Source: Martelella alba
GTDB taxonomy: Bacteria > Pseudomonadota > Gammaproteobacteria > Enterobacterales > Enterobacteriaceae
NCBI RefSeq assembly: GCF_005217455.1
Contig: NZ_SZPQ01000025.1
Coordinates: 1 to 64,000, forward strand
Length of the DNA stretch: 64,000 nucleotides
Reading direction: 5' to 3'
Shown here piece after piece: positions 40,044 to 50,411 of the stretch (position 1 is the stretch's first letter; every line of letters starts with the position of its first letter). A program made the translations under genes and the position numbers. The notes beneath the pieces are model-generated. The model did not search any database, was not told the DNA's origin, and saw nothing but the letters and a program-made list of their open reading frames with translations.

Positions 40044-40097
40044 TCCTACGCCGGCTGGCCAGTCAGGCCGGCCGCTTCACTGCTTTCGCCCCATCCC

Positions 40098-40123
40098 CGA
40101 GCCGGCGGCAGCCGGGTTTTTTG
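40098..40123 (+). terminator. Rho-independent terminator after elaB
   Basis: Stem CCGGC/GCCGG with a GGCA loop is followed by GTTTTTTG. It lies about 60 bases after the elaB stop. Confidence 0.75.
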
Positions 40124-40158
40124 TTTAACTGTCTACCGATCTTGCCGGTAGGTGAGTA

Positions 40159-40192
40159 CCGCCGCGATGCAACACCGATTATTTAGGGTATA
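40159..40192 (+). repeat. ERIC end fragment, right of elaB
   Basis: CCGCCGCGATGCAAC followed by ATTTAGGGTATA matches the right end of the ERIC copies at 108-359 with few differences. The core is missing. Its orientation is opposite to the fragment at 39579-39616, so elaB is bracketed by inverted ERIC ends. Confidence 0.6.
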
Positions 40193-40231
40193 ATCCACAT
40201 TATTACTCAAGTTATCAATTTACGGGTACTT

Positions 40232-41548
40232 ATGCTGTCGTTACTTCGATCGGCGCTCCAACAGCATATCGCAACGGACATTCCCGCCGCGCCGGGGATT
40301 TTCCAGATTATTTTGCCGTGGACGCCTGACGGGCGGATATCGATGTTGGACTGGCTGAATGCCTCGCCGTTATTTCCGCAGTTTTACTGGCAGCATCGCA
40401 ATGGCGATTTGGAGGCGGGAGCCTGCGGCGGACTGAAGATGTTCAATCGTCCGGCACAGGCGCAGGCCTTCCTGGCCGGCCATGCCGACCGGCCGTCGCT
40501 GCGCCTGTGGGGATTGAACGCGTTCGGCAGCGGCGCCGGCGAGCCGGACAGCAGCCTGTTCCTGCCGCGACTGACCTGGCAGCGCGATGTGCGTACCCAC
40601 CGCCTGATCATCAACCTGGCGAGTGATCACTCCGTGTTGGAGGACGCCCGCCATTTTGCCGCGCAATTGGCGACGTTTGTCGAGGCCGTCCCCATAGAAC
40701 CCCTTGCGGTGCGGGAAACGGCCGCTTGCCACCAGCCAGAGCGCCGGCAATGGGCAGACATTATCTCTCAGGCGCTGCGCGCGCTGGCCGACGGTCGATT
40801 CGCCAAAGTGGTGCTGGCGCGCCGTACCCGCCTGGATCTCAGCGGCCACGTCCGCGCCGGGGCGCTCATGGCCGCCAGCAAACGGGTGAATCGCCATTGC
40901 TACCACTATCTGTTGCGCTGGTCGGCGCAACGGGCCTTTCTGGGATCCAGCCCGGAGCGGTTGTACCGGCGGCGGCACAACCGGTTGGATACCGAAGCGC
41001 TGGCCGGCACCGCGGCGGTGGGCGAGACGCCGGCCGCCAGGGCGCGGCTGGCCGATTGGCTAATGAATGACGATAAAAACCAGCGTGAAAACCTGTTGGT
41101 GGTGGATGATATCTGCCAGCGTCTGCATCCGGCGGCGGTGACGTTGGATGTGGCCCCGCCGGAGGTCATTGGTTTGCGTACCGTGCAGCATCTGCGTCGG
41201 TCCATCATGGCCGAGCTTGACTGCCGGGATGATGCGCGCTGTCTGTCCCTGCTACAGCCTACCGCCGCGGTGGCCGGCCTACCCAGGGATGCCGCCCGGC
41301 ATTTTATCGCCTGGCACGAACCCTTCGAGCGACAATGGTACGCCGGTTCCGCCGGATATTTGTCGCTGGAACAGGCGGAATTCAACGTCTCGCTGCGCTG
41401 CGCCCTGCTGGAAAATCAATCGGCCTGGCTTTATGCCGGGGCGGGCATTATCGAGGGTTCCGACGCCGAACAGGAATGGGCGGAAATCGACCACAAAGCC
41501 GATGGCATGCGCACCCTGTTCGCCGCGTCCGAAAGTATAAATCAATGA
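40232..41548 (+). CDS. menF: Isochorismate synthase, menaquinone-specific
   Basis: The 438-residue chorismate-utilising enzyme (E. coli MenF 431) converts chorismate to isochorismate, the first committed step to menaquinone. The C-terminal catalytic domain shows FAKVVLARRTRLDL, FLGSSPERLYRR, TEALAGTAAVGE, LQPTAAVAGLPR and GAGIIEGSDAEQEWAE, the Mg-binding glutamates of the family. It starts the menFDHBCE cluster; menD follows after 133 bases. Confidence 0.96.
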   Translation: MLSLLRSALQQHIATDIPAAPGIFQIILPWTPDGRISMLDWLNASPLFPQFYWQHRNGDLEAGACGGLKMFNRPAQAQAFLAGHADRPSLRLWGLNAFGSGAGEPDSSLFLPRLTWQRDVRTHRLIINLASDHSVLEDARHFAAQLATFVEAVPIEPLAVRETAACHQPERRQWADIISQALRALADGRFAKVVLARRTRLDLSGHVRAGALMAASKRVNRHCYHYLLRWSAQRAFLGSSPERLYRRRHNRLDTEALAGTAAVGETPAARARLADWLMNDDKNQRENLLVVDDICQRLHPAAVTLDVAPPEVIGLRTVQHLRRSIMAELDCRDDARCLSLLQPTAAVAGLPRDAARHFIAWHEPFERQWYAGSAGYLSLEQAEFNVSLRCALLENQSAWLYAGAGIIEGSDAEQEWAEIDHKADGMRTLFAASESINQ

Positions 41549-41681
41549 ACCCGTGCCGCCATGTTCTATAATAATGCTTTTTCGCCCGGTGGCATCGACG
41601 GTGGGACCAACGCCGTCGGTATCGGGTGCCGGCCGCGGTGGTGGAACGGTATCTTCTTTTTATTGACGGATCACAGCGATA

Positions 41682-43376
41682 ATGATTGATGCACGCCAAG
41701 ATTTTACCGTCCGGTTCAACCGGCGCTGGGCCGGTGTAATAGTGGAAACCCTGACGCGGCATGGGGTCAGGGATATCTGTATCGCGCCGGGCTCCCGCTC
41801 CACGCCCCTCACGCTGGCCGCCGCCGCGCAGCCGGCGCTGGCTCGCCATACCCACTTTGATGAGCGTGGCCTGGGGCATCTGGCGCTGGGGCTGGCCAAA
41901 GCTACCCGCCGCCCGGTGGCGGTCATCGTGACCTCCGGCACGGCGGCGGCCAACCTGTATCCGGCGCTGATCGAAGCCAGTCTGACCGGCGAGGCCCTGA
42001 TCCTGCTCACCGCCGATCGGCCGCCGGAGCTGATTGATTGCGGCGCTAACCAGGCTATCCGCCAATCCGGCCTGTTCGCCGGTTTCGCCGGCCAGACGGT
42101 GAATCTGCCCCGACCGACGCCGGATATCCCGGCCGAATGGCTGGTATCGACGCTGGATCAGGCGCTGTCCGCGCAAGGTAATGCCACTGTGCATATCAAT
42201 TGTCCTTTCGCCGAACCCTTTTATGGCCCGGACCCGGCCGAAGAAGACGCCTGGTCGTCGTCCTTGGGCCAATGGTGGCGCGACTACCGACCCTGGTTGC
42301 GCAATGATTATCCGAACATCGCCGTCGCCGCCGGCGATTGGCATGACTGGCGCCGGCGCCGGGGGCTGGTCATCGCCGGACGTATGCCCGCCGAGCAAGG
42401 GCAGCGTCTGGCGGTCTGGGCCGCTGAGCTGGGCTGGCCGCTCATCGGCGATGTGCTGTCGCAAACCGGTCAGCCGTTGCCCCATGCCGATTTATGGCTG
42501 GCCGATCCCGCCGCCAGCGCCTGTCTGCGTCGCGTGGAATGGGTTATTCAGTTCGGCGGCGGACTGACCGGCAAGCGATTATTGCAATGGCAGGCGCAAT
42601 GCCCGGCGGCGGAATATTGGCTGGTGGACCCCGCGGCGGGCCGGCTGGATCCGGCCAATCACCGTGGCCGCCGTATTCATTCCGCCATAGGCGCCTGGCT
42701 GGACGCCCATCCCGCCTGTCCTCAAACCCCTTGGGCCGCCCCGCTGACGGCGTTGTCCCGTCGCGCGGGCGAGCATATTCGGGCGATGCTGGGGGAAGGG
42801 CTGGGCGAGGCGCAATTCGCCTACCGCCTGGCCGAGTTGTTGCCCGTCGGCGGCCGGCTCTTTCTGGGCAATAGCCTGACCGTCCGGCTGGTGGACGCGC
42901 TGGCGCAACTGCCGGCCGGCTACCCGGTTTATGGCAACCGGGGCGCTAGCGGGATAGACGGACTGCTTTCCACCGCGGCCGGCGTGTTACGCGGCGAAGA
43001 CCGGCCGCTGCTGGTGGTGGTGGGGGATCTGTCGGCCTTGTATGATCTGAATGCGCTGGCGTTATTCCGAGATAGCGCGTCGCCGGCGGTCATCGTCGTG
43101 ATAAATAACGACGGCGGACAGATATTCTCTTTGCTGCCCACCCCGGAAACAGTTCGCCAACCCCTGTATGTCATGCCCCAGCGCGTGGAGTTTCGCCACG
43201 CCGCGGCTTTGTTTGGTTTGCCATATGCGCGACCGGCGGATTTCGCCGAACTCAAAGCCTGCCTTAACGAGGCATGGCGCCGGACATCCGGCGCCACGCT
43301 TATCGAACTCAGCGTTCCCCCCGCCGAAGGCGCCGAACTGTTCCGTCGACTGGTCGCCGGCATGGCGGCGCAATGA
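41682..43376 (+). CDS. menD: SEPHCHC synthase MenD
   Basis: The 564-residue thiamine-diphosphate enzyme (E. coli 556) joins 2-oxoglutarate and isochorismate. Conserved segments are [18 protein letters not shown], the activating-Glu region [49 protein letters not shown]-like [17 protein letters not shown], and [12 protein letters not shown] with [12 protein letters not shown] for Mg-TPP binding. It overlaps menH by 4 bases (ATGA), indicating coupled translation. Confidence 0.96.
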   Translation: MIDARQDFTVRFNRRWAGVIVETLTRHGVRDICIAPGSRSTPLTLAAAAQPALARHTHFDERGLGHLALGLAKATRRPVAVIVTSGTAAANLYPALIEASLTGEALILLTADRPPELIDCGANQAIRQSGLFAGFAGQTVNLPRPTPDIPAEWLVSTLDQALSAQGNATVHINCPFAEPFYGPDPAEEDAWSSSLGQWWRDYRPWLRNDYPNIAVAAGDWHDWRRRRGLVIAGRMPAEQGQRLAVWAAELGWPLIGDVLSQTGQPLPHADLWLADPAASACLRRVEWVIQFGGGLTGKRLLQWQAQCPAAEYWLVDPAAGRLDPANHRGRRIHSAIGAWLDAHPACPQTPWAAPLTALSRRAGEHIRAMLGEGLGEAQFAYRLAELLPVGGRLFLGNSLTVRLVDALAQLPAGYPVYGNRGASGIDGLLSTAAGVLRGEDRPLLVVVGDLSALYDLNALALFRDSASPAVIVVINNDGGQIFSLLPTPETVRQPLYVMPQRVEFRHAAALFGLPYARPADFAELKACLNEAWRRTSGATLIELSVPPAEGAELFRRLVAGMAAQ

Positions 43377-44143
43377 CCTGGGCCATCCGCGAGCAGCGAC
43401 CGGGCAAGGCCGGACGTCCCTGGCTGGTGTGGCTGCACGGCCTGCTGGGCGATGGCCGGGATTGGGCGCCGGCGCTGCCGTTTTTCGCCGACTGGCCCCT
43501 GGCGGTAGTGGATTTACCCGGCCATGGCGATTCTTTTACCCGCGGCGCGGCGGATTTCGCCGAGGTATCCCGCGGTTTGTCGCATACCCTGGCCGCGGCC
43601 GGCATCAAGACATATATCCTGATAGGCTACTCCCTGGGCGGGCGAATCGCGTTATACCATGCTTGTCTTGCCCGTCCGCCCGGCCTGCGGGCGGTTTTCG
43701 CGGAAGGGGCCCATCCTGGCCTGCCGCGCCATGGGGAACGGGCGGAGCGGTTACGGCACGATCGGGCCTGGGCGCGGCGTTTTGCGCAAGAACCTCTGGC
43801 CAGGGTGCTGGCGGACTGGTATCGGCAGCCGGTGTTCGCCGAACTGTCCGCCGATAAACGCCAGGCGTTGGTCGAATTGCGTCGCCACAATCGCGGCGAT
43901 GCCGTCGCCGCCATGCTCATGGCTACCTCGCTGGGGCGCCAGCCCGATTTGCTGCCGCTGTTGCCAAGCCTGCCCATTCCCTTTGGCTATCTCTGCGGGG
44001 AATACGATGACAAATTCTCCGCGCTGGCGCGGCGTTGCGCGCTGCCGTTCCTGACGGTGCGCGGCGCGGGGCATAACAGCCACCGCGCCAATCCGTCGGC
44101 TTTCGCCGACCGACTTCTCACCTTGCTTGCCCCCTTGGCTTAA
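43373..44143 (+). CDS. menH: SHCHC synthase MenH
   Basis: The 256-residue alpha/beta hydrolase (E. coli 252) eliminates pyruvate from the MenD product. The nucleophile-elbow serine is S87 in GYSLGGR. The catalytic Asp lies in CGEYDDKF and the His in [12 protein letters not shown]. The oxyanion-region [10 protein letters not shown] is near residue 22. The start is placed at 43373 inside the menD stop because the upstream extension is menD sequence in another frame. Confidence 0.95.
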   Translation: MTWAIREQRPGKAGRPWLVWLHGLLGDGRDWAPALPFFADWPLAVVDLPGHGDSFTRGAADFAEVSRGLSHTLAAAGIKTYILIGYSLGGRIALYHACLARPPGLRAVFAEGAHPGLPRHGERAERLRHDRAWARRFAQEPLARVLADWYRQPVFAELSADKRQALVELRRHNRGDAVAAMLMATSLGRQPDLLPLLPSLPIPFGYLCGEYDDKFSALARRCALPFLTVRGAGHNSHRANPSAFADRLLTLLAPLA

Positions 44144-44160
44144 TAAGGAAAGAAAGAGTT

Positions 44161-45018
44161 ATGCTGACACGCAACGATGAATACTGGTATGCCCCGGTCG
44201 ACTGGCATGATTGCAGCGGGGATTTCACGGATATCCTTTATCATAAATCCGGCGACGGCATCGCCAAAATCACCATCAACCGCCCCCGGGTGCGCAATGC
44301 TTTCCGTCCGCAGACCGTTAAGGAGATGATTGAGGCGTTGGCCGACGCCCGTTATGACGAGGGTATCGGCGTGATCATCCTGACCGGCGCCGGTGACCTG
44401 GCTTTCTGTTCGGGCGGCGATCAGAAAGTGCGCGGCGATTATGGCGGATACCGCGATGACAGCGGCGTACATCATCTTAATGTGTTGGATTTTCAACGGC
44501 AGATCCGCACCTGTCCAAAACCGGTGGTGGCGATGGTGGCGGGTTATGCCATCGGCGGCGGCCATGTTTTGCACATGATGTGCGATCTGACCCTGGCGGC
44601 GGAAAATGCCGTTTTCGGCCAAACCGGTCCCCGGGTGGGCTCCTTTGACGGCGGCTGGGGCGCCTCATACATGGCGCGAATCGTCGGCCAGAAAAAAGCC
44701 CGCGAAATCTGGTTTCTCTGTCGGCAATACGATGCCCGGCAGGCACTGGAAATGGGCTTGGTGAACCATGTGGTGCCGCTGGCGGATTTGGAAAAGGAAA
44801 CGGTGCGCTGGTGTCGGGAAATGCTGCAAAACAGCCCAATGGCGTTACGTTGCCTGAAAGCCGCCCTAAACGCGGATTGCGATGGCCAGGCGGGATTGCA
44901 GGAACTGGCCGGCAATGCCACCATGCTGTTCTATATGACCGATGAAGGCCAGGAAGGGCGCAATGCCTTTGTGGGAAAACGCCAGCCCGATTTCAGCAAA
45001 TTCAAACGGAACCCGTAA
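44161..45018 (+). CDS. menB: 1,4-dihydroxy-2-naphthoyl-CoA synthase MenB
   Basis: The 285-residue crotonase-fold enzyme equals E. coli MenB in length and cyclises succinylbenzoyl-CoA. Markers are [33 protein letters not shown], the oxyanion-hole segment [39 protein letters not shown] split over residues about 120-160, and the C-terminal [26 protein letters not shown] is just upstream of the ATG. The stop shares one base with the menC start. Confidence 0.97.
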   Translation: MLTRNDEYWYAPVDWHDCSGDFTDILYHKSGDGIAKITINRPRVRNAFRPQTVKEMIEALADARYDEGIGVIILTGAGDLAFCSGGDQKVRGDYGGYRDDSGVHHLNVLDFQRQIRTCPKPVVAMVAGYAIGGGHVLHMMCDLTLAAENAVFGQTGPRVGSFDGGWGASYMARIVGQKKAREIWFLCRQYDARQALEMGLVNHVVPLADLEKETVRWCREMLQNSPMALRCLKAALNADCDGQAGLQELAGNATMLFYMTDEGQEGRNAFVGKRQPDFSKFKRNP

Positions 45019-46028
45019 TGCGCCAGGCGTCCCTGTTCCGCTACAGCCTGCCGCTGGACGCCGGCGCCGTATTGCGGCGGGGACGGCCGACACGGCGTGA
45101 AGGTCTGGTGGTCCGGCTGGCGCAAGGCGGCCGGATCGGCGAAGGAGAAATCGCCCCTCTGCCCGGCTTTAGCCAGGAGAGCCTCCAACAGGCCGCCGAC
45201 GCCGCGCGTCGATGGCTGGCGATTTGGGCGGCGGAACAACCTGACCGGCTAAACGGCGCAAACCCGGCGCGGGAAACCGATCTGGACGGTATACCGCCTT
45301 CGGCGGCTTTCGGCATCAGTTGCGCATTGGCGGAATTAGCCGGCCGTCTGCCGGCCCGGGCCGATTTTCAATCGGTACCCCTGTGCCGTGGCGAGCCGGA
45401 ACAGTGGATGGCGCAATTGGCCGGGCGGCCGGGGCCGAGCATCGCCAAGATCAAAGTGGCGCTGGGCGAACCGCCGGCTGAGGCCGGAAATATCAACAGG
45501 CTGCTGGCGGCATTGCCCGACTGGCGTTTGCGGCTGGACGCCAACCGGAGCTGGACACTCGCCGAAGCCGCCGCTTTCGCCGCCGGGCTGGATCGCGCCG
45601 TTGCCGACCGCATTGATTTTATCGAGGAGCCCTGCGCCGATCCCAAGGCATCCCTGGCTTTCGCGCGTCGCGCAAACCTGCCCATCGCCTGGGATGAAAG
45701 CGTGCGTGATCCGGGCTTTCGCCCAACGGCGCAACCCGGCGTGGCGGCGGTAATCGTCAAACCGACCCTGATAGGCGGCCTGGAACGCTGCGCCAATCTT
45801 ATTTGCGCGGTCCGGCAAGCGGGATTGACCGCCGTCGTCAGCTCATCGGTGGAATCAAGCCTGGGGCTGACCCAGTTGGCTCGCCTGGCCGCCTGGCTGA
45901 CGCCCGGCGTGCCGCCGGGACTGGATACGCTGGCGCTGATGGGCGCGCAACTGTTGCGCCGCTGGCCCGGCAGCGCCTTACCATTGCAGGCGCCTTCCGC
46001 CCTGCAACGTGAATCCTTAAGAGTATAA
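45018..46028 (+). CDS. menC: o-Succinylbenzoate synthase MenC
   Basis: The 336-residue enolase-superfamily enzyme is slightly longer than E. coli MenC (320). The acid-base lysine is in IAKIKVAL, metal ligands in RLDANRSW (Asp), FIEEPCADP (Glu) and IAWDESVRDP (Asp), and the second lysine in AVIVKPTLIGG. All catalytic positions look intact. It begins on the last base of the menB stop codon and is followed 8 bases later by menE. Confidence 0.95.
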   Translation: MRQASLFRYSLPLDAGAVLRRGRPTRREGLVVRLAQGGRIGEGEIAPLPGFSQESLQQAADAARRWLAIWAAEQPDRLNGANPARETDLDGIPPSAAFGISCALAELAGRLPARADFQSVPLCRGEPEQWMAQLAGRPGPSIAKIKVALGEPPAEAGNINRLLAALPDWRLRLDANRSWTLAEAAAFAAGLDRAVADRIDFIEEPCADPKASLAFARRANLPIAWDESVRDPGFRPTAQPGVAAVIVKPTLIGGLERCANLICAVRQAGLTAVVSSSVESSLGLTQLARLAAWLTPGVPPGLDTLALMGAQLLRRWPGSALPLQAPSALQRESLRV

Positions 46029-46036
46029 AACAGCCC

Positions 46037-47422
46037 ATGACGTGTTTTGATGATTGGCCCTGGCGACACTGGGCGCATGTCGCCCCGGATCGTATTGCTT
46101 TGCGTACCGCGGCCGCCGACTGGTCCTGGCGGCAATTGGCCGCGCATGTCGACCGTCTGGCCGCGCAATGGCGGGCGTCCGGCGTCGTGGAAGGCGCCGG
46201 CGTCGCGTTGCGCGGCAAAAACCGGCTGGAGCTGGTGCTGGCCTATCTGGCCGCCTTGCAATGCGGCGCCCGGGTGGCGCCGCTTAGCCCGCAATGGCCG
46301 GCAGAGTTGCTGGCGCGTCGATTGCCCGGTCTGAACATGGATTTCGGCTGGTGCGCTAATGGCGAATCCTGGCCGACCGGCGTCCGGCCGTTGTCGATGG
46401 GCGTATCCGCCCCCCTTTCCGGCTACGGCACGTTGGTACCCTGGCGGGCCGACCGGCTGGCGACCCTAACCTTGACGTCCGGCTCTACCGGCCTGCCCAA
46501 AGCGGCGGCGCATACGTTCGCCGCCCATCTCGCCAGCGCGGCGGCGATAGTGGCATTAATGGGGTTCGGGCAACAGCACGGCTGGCTATTGTCTTTGCCG
46601 TTATCCCATGTTTCCGGCCAGGGCATCGTCTGGCGCTGGCTGACGGCGGGGGCCGCGCTGGTGCTCGCCGACGATCGTCCCCTGGCTCAGGCCCTGGCGG
46701 GCTGTACCCATGCGTCTTTGGTCCCGACCCAATTGTGGCGGTTATTGGCGGGCGACACCGCCGGTTTTCGTTTGCGCGATGTGCTGCTGGGGGGCGCCAT
46801 GATCCCCACGGATCTCACGCAACAGGCCGAAGCGCGGGGAGTGCGCTGCTGGTGCGGCTACGGGATGACCGAGTTCGCCTCGACGGTTTGCGCCAAACGC
46901 GCCGATGCGTCCCCTGGCGTGGGAACCCTGCTGCCCGGCCGGGAATGGCGACTGGTGGAGGGCGAAGTCTGGTTGCGGGGCAACAGTATGGCGGTGGGTT
47001 ATTGGCAGGACGGCGGAATATTGCCGCTCGCCGATAGGGACGGCTGGTTTCATACCCGCGACCGGGGGCGGATTCGCGATGGCGAGCTCTACATCGCCGG
47101 CCGGCTGGATAACCTGTTTACTTGCGGCGGCGAAAGTGTCCAGCCGGAGGATATCGAACGGATACTGGCGGCCCATCCCGCCGTCCGCCAGGCATTTGTG
47201 GTGCCGGTGCCCGATGCGGAGTTCGGCCATCGGCCGGTGGCGGTGCTGGACGCGGACATCCCCTTCGAGGGGCTCGGCCAGTGGCTGAACCCCCAACTGG
47301 CGCCCTGGCAACGGCCTATCGCCTATTACCGGCTGCCGGATTCTTTTGGCGGCGGCGGGATCAAAATTCCCCGTGGCCGGCTGGCGGCCTGGGTCGCCGC
47401 GCAATTCTCGATAAAACCGTAA
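46037..47422 (+). CDS. menE: o-Succinylbenzoate-CoA ligase MenE
   Basis: The 461-residue acyl-adenylate-forming enzyme (E. coli 451) activates succinylbenzoate with CoA for MenB. The P-loop LTSGSTGLPKAAAH is near residue 147. The A5 motif GYGMTEFAS, the hinge segment RGRIRDGELYIAGRLDN, and the C-terminal catalytic lysine in GGIKIPRGRL are all present. It closes the men cluster. Confidence 0.95.
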   Translation: MTCFDDWPWRHWAHVAPDRIALRTAAADWSWRQLAAHVDRLAAQWRASGVVEGAGVALRGKNRLELVLAYLAALQCGARVAPLSPQWPAELLARRLPGLNMDFGWCANGESWPTGVRPLSMGVSAPLSGYGTLVPWRADRLATLTLTSGSTGLPKAAAHTFAAHLASAAAIVALMGFGQQHGWLLSLPLSHVSGQGIVWRWLTAGAALVLADDRPLAQALAGCTHASLVPTQLWRLLAGDTAGFRLRDVLLGGAMIPTDLTQQAEARGVRCWCGYGMTEFASTVCAKRADASPGVGTLLPGREWRLVEGEVWLRGNSMAVGYWQDGGILPLADRDGWFHTRDRGRIRDGELYIAGRLDNLFTCGGESVQPEDIERILAAHPAVRQAFVVPVPDAEFGHRPVAVLDADIPFEGLGQWLNPQLAPWQRPIAYYRLPDSFGGGGIKIPRGRLAAWVAAQFSIKP

Positions 47423-47488
47423 AGAAAGGTTGTGTTTATCGATACGGCTTTCTAAAGTGACGGTAAAGGGTGTTCAGAGGAGAGGATG

Positions 47489-48712
47489 ATGCTTAGGGTT
47501 GAAATGCTGTGCACCGGCGATGAAGTGTTGCATGGACAGATTGTCGATACCAATGCGGCCTGGCTGGCGGATTACTTCTTCGAACAGGGGTTGCCGATGA
47601 GCGCGCGAATGACCGTGGGCGACAACCTGTCCGCATTGGTGGCGGCGATGACCGAGCGTAGCCTGCGGGCGGATATCCTGATTGTCAATGGCGGCCTCGG
47701 GCCGACCAGCGATGACCTGAGCGCCTTGGCAGCCGCTACGGCCGCAGGGGAAGAACTGGTGGAACATGCCGGCTGGCTGGCGAAAATGGAAGCGTTTTTC
47801 GCTGAGCGGGGCCGGGTGATGGCGCCCAGCAATCGCAAGCAGGCGATGATTCCCGCCAATGCCGAGATGATCGACAATCCGGTGGGCACCGCCTGCGGAT
47901 TCGCCTTGCAGCTCAACCGTTGCCTGCTGTTTTTCACCCCCGGCGTGCCCTCAGAATTCAAAGTGATGGTGACCGAGCAAATCATGCCGCGCTTGCGCGA
48001 GCGCTTTGATTTGCCCGATCCGCCCATTTGCCTGCGTCTGACCACCTTCGGCCGGGCGGAGAGCGAGCTGGCCAGCCAGCTTGACCCAATGACGCTGCCG
48101 GAAGAAGTGGTGCTGGGATACCGTTCTTCCATGCCGATCATCGAATTGAAATTAACCGGTCCCGCCCACGAACGGGACGCGATGGAACTGGCCTGGCAGC
48201 AGGTCAGGGCGGTGGCGGGCGAAAGCGCGATATACGAAGGCACCGAGGATTTGCCCGCCCAACTGGCCAAACGTTTGCGGCAACGGGGGTTGACCCTGGC
48301 CCTCGGGGAACATTTCACCGCTGGCCTACTGACCTGGCAATGCCAAAGCGCCGGTATGCCGGTGGCCGGCGGGGAGTGGATGGCCCCTGCCGACGCCGAT
48401 GTGGCGTCGGCCTCCGACGGCGCCGCGCTGCATCATCTGGCGCGGGAAGCGCGGGCCCTGGCCGAACGCCACGGCGCTCCGCTGGCGCTGGCGGTGGGCG
48501 GTCTGGATCAAAGCCGCTTGAGTCTGGCGCTGCATACGCCGGAGCGCACTTTCGCCCAGACGGTGAATTTCGCCGTCAACATTCAGCGGCACAGCCTGAA
48601 AATCCGCCAGGAAATGGTCTCGCTGCTGGCGCTGAATATGCTGCGCCGCTGGCTGAACGGCTGGCCGGTCTACACCGAGCACGGCTGGATAAAAACCGCC
48701 GACACCCTGTAA
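47489..48712 (+). CDS. yfaY: CinA-like protein YfaY
   Basis: The 407-residue protein matches E. coli YfaY (400). The N-terminal molybdopterin-binding-like/COG1058 domain (about 1-250) has STGDEVLHGQIVDTNAAWLA-like CTGDEVLHGQIVDTNAAWLA, NGGLGPTSDD and NPVGTACGF. The C-terminal region corresponds to the CinA/PncC NMN deamidase domain but is degenerate: the usual ESCTGG active-site motif is replaced by GEHFTAGLL. The second ATG (47489) is chosen because AGGAG is then 6 bases upstream. Function is unknown. Confidence 0.92.
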   Translation: MLRVEMLCTGDEVLHGQIVDTNAAWLADYFFEQGLPMSARMTVGDNLSALVAAMTERSLRADILIVNGGLGPTSDDLSALAAATAAGEELVEHAGWLAKMEAFFAERGRVMAPSNRKQAMIPANAEMIDNPVGTACGFALQLNRCLLFFTPGVPSEFKVMVTEQIMPRLRERFDLPDPPICLRLTTFGRAESELASQLDPMTLPEEVVLGYRSSMPIIELKLTGPAHERDAMELAWQQVRAVAGESAIYEGTEDLPAQLAKRLRQRGLTLALGEHFTAGLLTWQCQSAGMPVAGGEWMAPADADVASASDGAALHHLAREARALAERHGAPLALAVGGLDQSRLSLALHTPERTFAQTVNFAVNIQRHSLKIRQEMVSLLALNMLRRWLNGWPVYTEHGWIKTADTL

Positions 48713-48801
48713 TCGCTCCCTGATATTCCGTGCTTCCCCCGCCGGCGGGCAATCTTTGCGGGCCGGGTCCGCGGCTTGTTCATCTCGCCCGGCGGGAAGC
48801 G

Positions 48802-50289
48802 TTAGCGCGGTGGCGCCGTTTCGAAATCCTCGGCGTCCACATCATAACCCGACGGCTCCCAGCGAACGCTTACCAGCGCCAGCAAGCCCGCCAGCGGGGC
48901 AAGGGCAATCACCCAGAACACGCCGGTATTCAGCCAGGCCACCAGAACCGGAAACAAAAACAGCGACAACGTGGAACTGGCGCGCATCAGCGTTTGATTG
49001 AATCCCACCCCGACGCCGCGCAATGACGTCGGATAACTGAGCGACGCAAACGTCATACTGTGCGAACCGGGACCGAAACCCTGTCCAAACAAAAAGAGCG
49101 CCAGCATGGCCAGCGCCAGCGCCGCCTGCGCGCCGTCGTGCGGCCGGCCGACCAGCGCCAGTCCCACCAGCGCCGCCAATTGGCAAACATACCCCAACAC
49201 GGTCATAGGCCAGGCGCCGAACCGCGATACCCACCGCACGGCAATCAGACCGCCGACAAACGCGAACAGTAAATTGAGCGCCAGCGACGCCAGAATCGTT
49301 GTTAGCATCGATTGCGCCAGAAAACTGCTGATAATCACCGGTAAGCCGAACGCCACGGCGTTATAGGCAAAAGAAGACGCAACCGCGATAACCGTGGCCA
49401 GCAGGGTGCGGCGCAAATAGACCCCTTGCAGCAACCGAAGATAATTACTCAAGCGGACCCGGGCCGCCTTTGGCGGGCGCTGTTGCTCGGAACGGGGCGC
49501 GGCATGGGCGTTGATACCGTATGAGCGGCGCAAAATGGCCGCCGCGCCGGCCAAATCCCCTTGATTGGCCGCCCAAATCGGCGACTCGCTGATATAGCGG
49601 CTGCGAATGGCGATGATCGCCAGCGCAGGCACCGCGCCGAAACCCAGAATCACCCGCCACAGCCAGTGGGTCTGCTCGGCGGGCAGCACCCCGTAGAGCA
49701 GCAGCACCAGCAAATAGGACACGCTGATTGCGGCATACCAGGTTGGACACCACATGGCGATACTGGCGGCTTTGTTGCCGCGGCCCCTTAACCGGGAAAA
49801 CTCCGCCAAAAAAGCCATGGCCACCGGCAGATCGATTCCCACCCCCAGCCCCATGACAAAACGCGCGCCGCCCAGAACCCAGGCATTGGGGGCCAGCGCG
49901 CAGGCCAGGGCCGCCACCACAAAGAAAAACATATCGGCCATAAACACCCGGTACCGGCCGATTTTATCGGTCAGATATCCACCGATAAACGCGCCGATGA
50001 CCGCGCCGAACGTAATGGCCGAGGCCACCATGCCGGTACCCGACGGCGTCAGGTTGAACTCCCGGGCGATGTCTTTGATACCGAACGCCAGCGCGCCCAA
50101 ATCATAGGCATCGAGAAACACGCCGCCCAAGGCGATGGCGATAATGATATTGGCGTGACTGCGCTTGCTGGTGCTGGTGTTAACCCATCGCGAAACATCG
50201 GCGGCACTGCGGATCGTGACGGCTTTGTTCTCGACGGGAACCGCGTCATCAAGGGTGGCGACATGCGCCATTGTGCTGGATTCTGACAT
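48802..50289 (-). CDS. MFS transporter, sugar/aromatic-acid porter type
   Basis: The 495-residue inner-membrane protein has twelve predicted spans. The major facilitator motif A-type loop GGYLTDKIGRYRVFM follows helix 2, and the R-G-x-G-x-G motif GARFVMGLGVGIDLP is in helix 4. A second half begins after a charged central loop (about 245-275). The sequence DAYDLGALAFGIKDI near residue 62 is typical of YaaU-like or aromatic-acid:proton symporters. The substrate cannot be named. It converges with yfaY and sits downstream of the nrd operon; no regulator or catabolic gene accompanies it. Confidence 0.85.
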   Translation of the reverse strand: MSESSTMAHVATLDDAVPVENKAVTIRSAADVSRWVNTSTSKRSHANIIIAIALGGVFLDAYDLGALAFGIKDIAREFNLTPSGTGMVASAITFGAVIGAFIGGYLTDKIGRYRVFMADMFFFVVAALACALAPNAWVLGGARFVMGLGVGIDLPVAMAFLAEFSRLRGRGNKAASIAMWCPTWYAAISVSYLLVLLLYGVLPAEQTHWLWRVILGFGAVPALAIIAIRSRYISESPIWAANQGDLAGAAAILRRSYGINAHAAPRSEQQRPPKAARVRLSNYLRLLQGVYLRRTLLATVIAVASSFAYNAVAFGLPVIISSFLAQSMLTTILASLALNLLFAFVGGLIAVRWVSRFGAWPMTVLGYVCQLAALVGLALVGRPHDGAQAALALAMLALFLFGQGFGPGSHSMTFASLSYPTSLRGVGVGFNQTLMRASSTLSLFLFPVLVAWLNTGVFWVIALAPLAGLLALVSVRWEPSGYDVDAEDFETAPPR

Positions 50290-50411
50290 AATGGAGTGTT
50301 ATTCGGTGAACGGCGTTAAAGGTGTGTGACAAGTCTGAAAAGCATACCGGGCGGGCCGACGGACACAAATACCGAATCGCTATAAGTTATTCTTCAAATT
50401 ATGAGTGCGTT

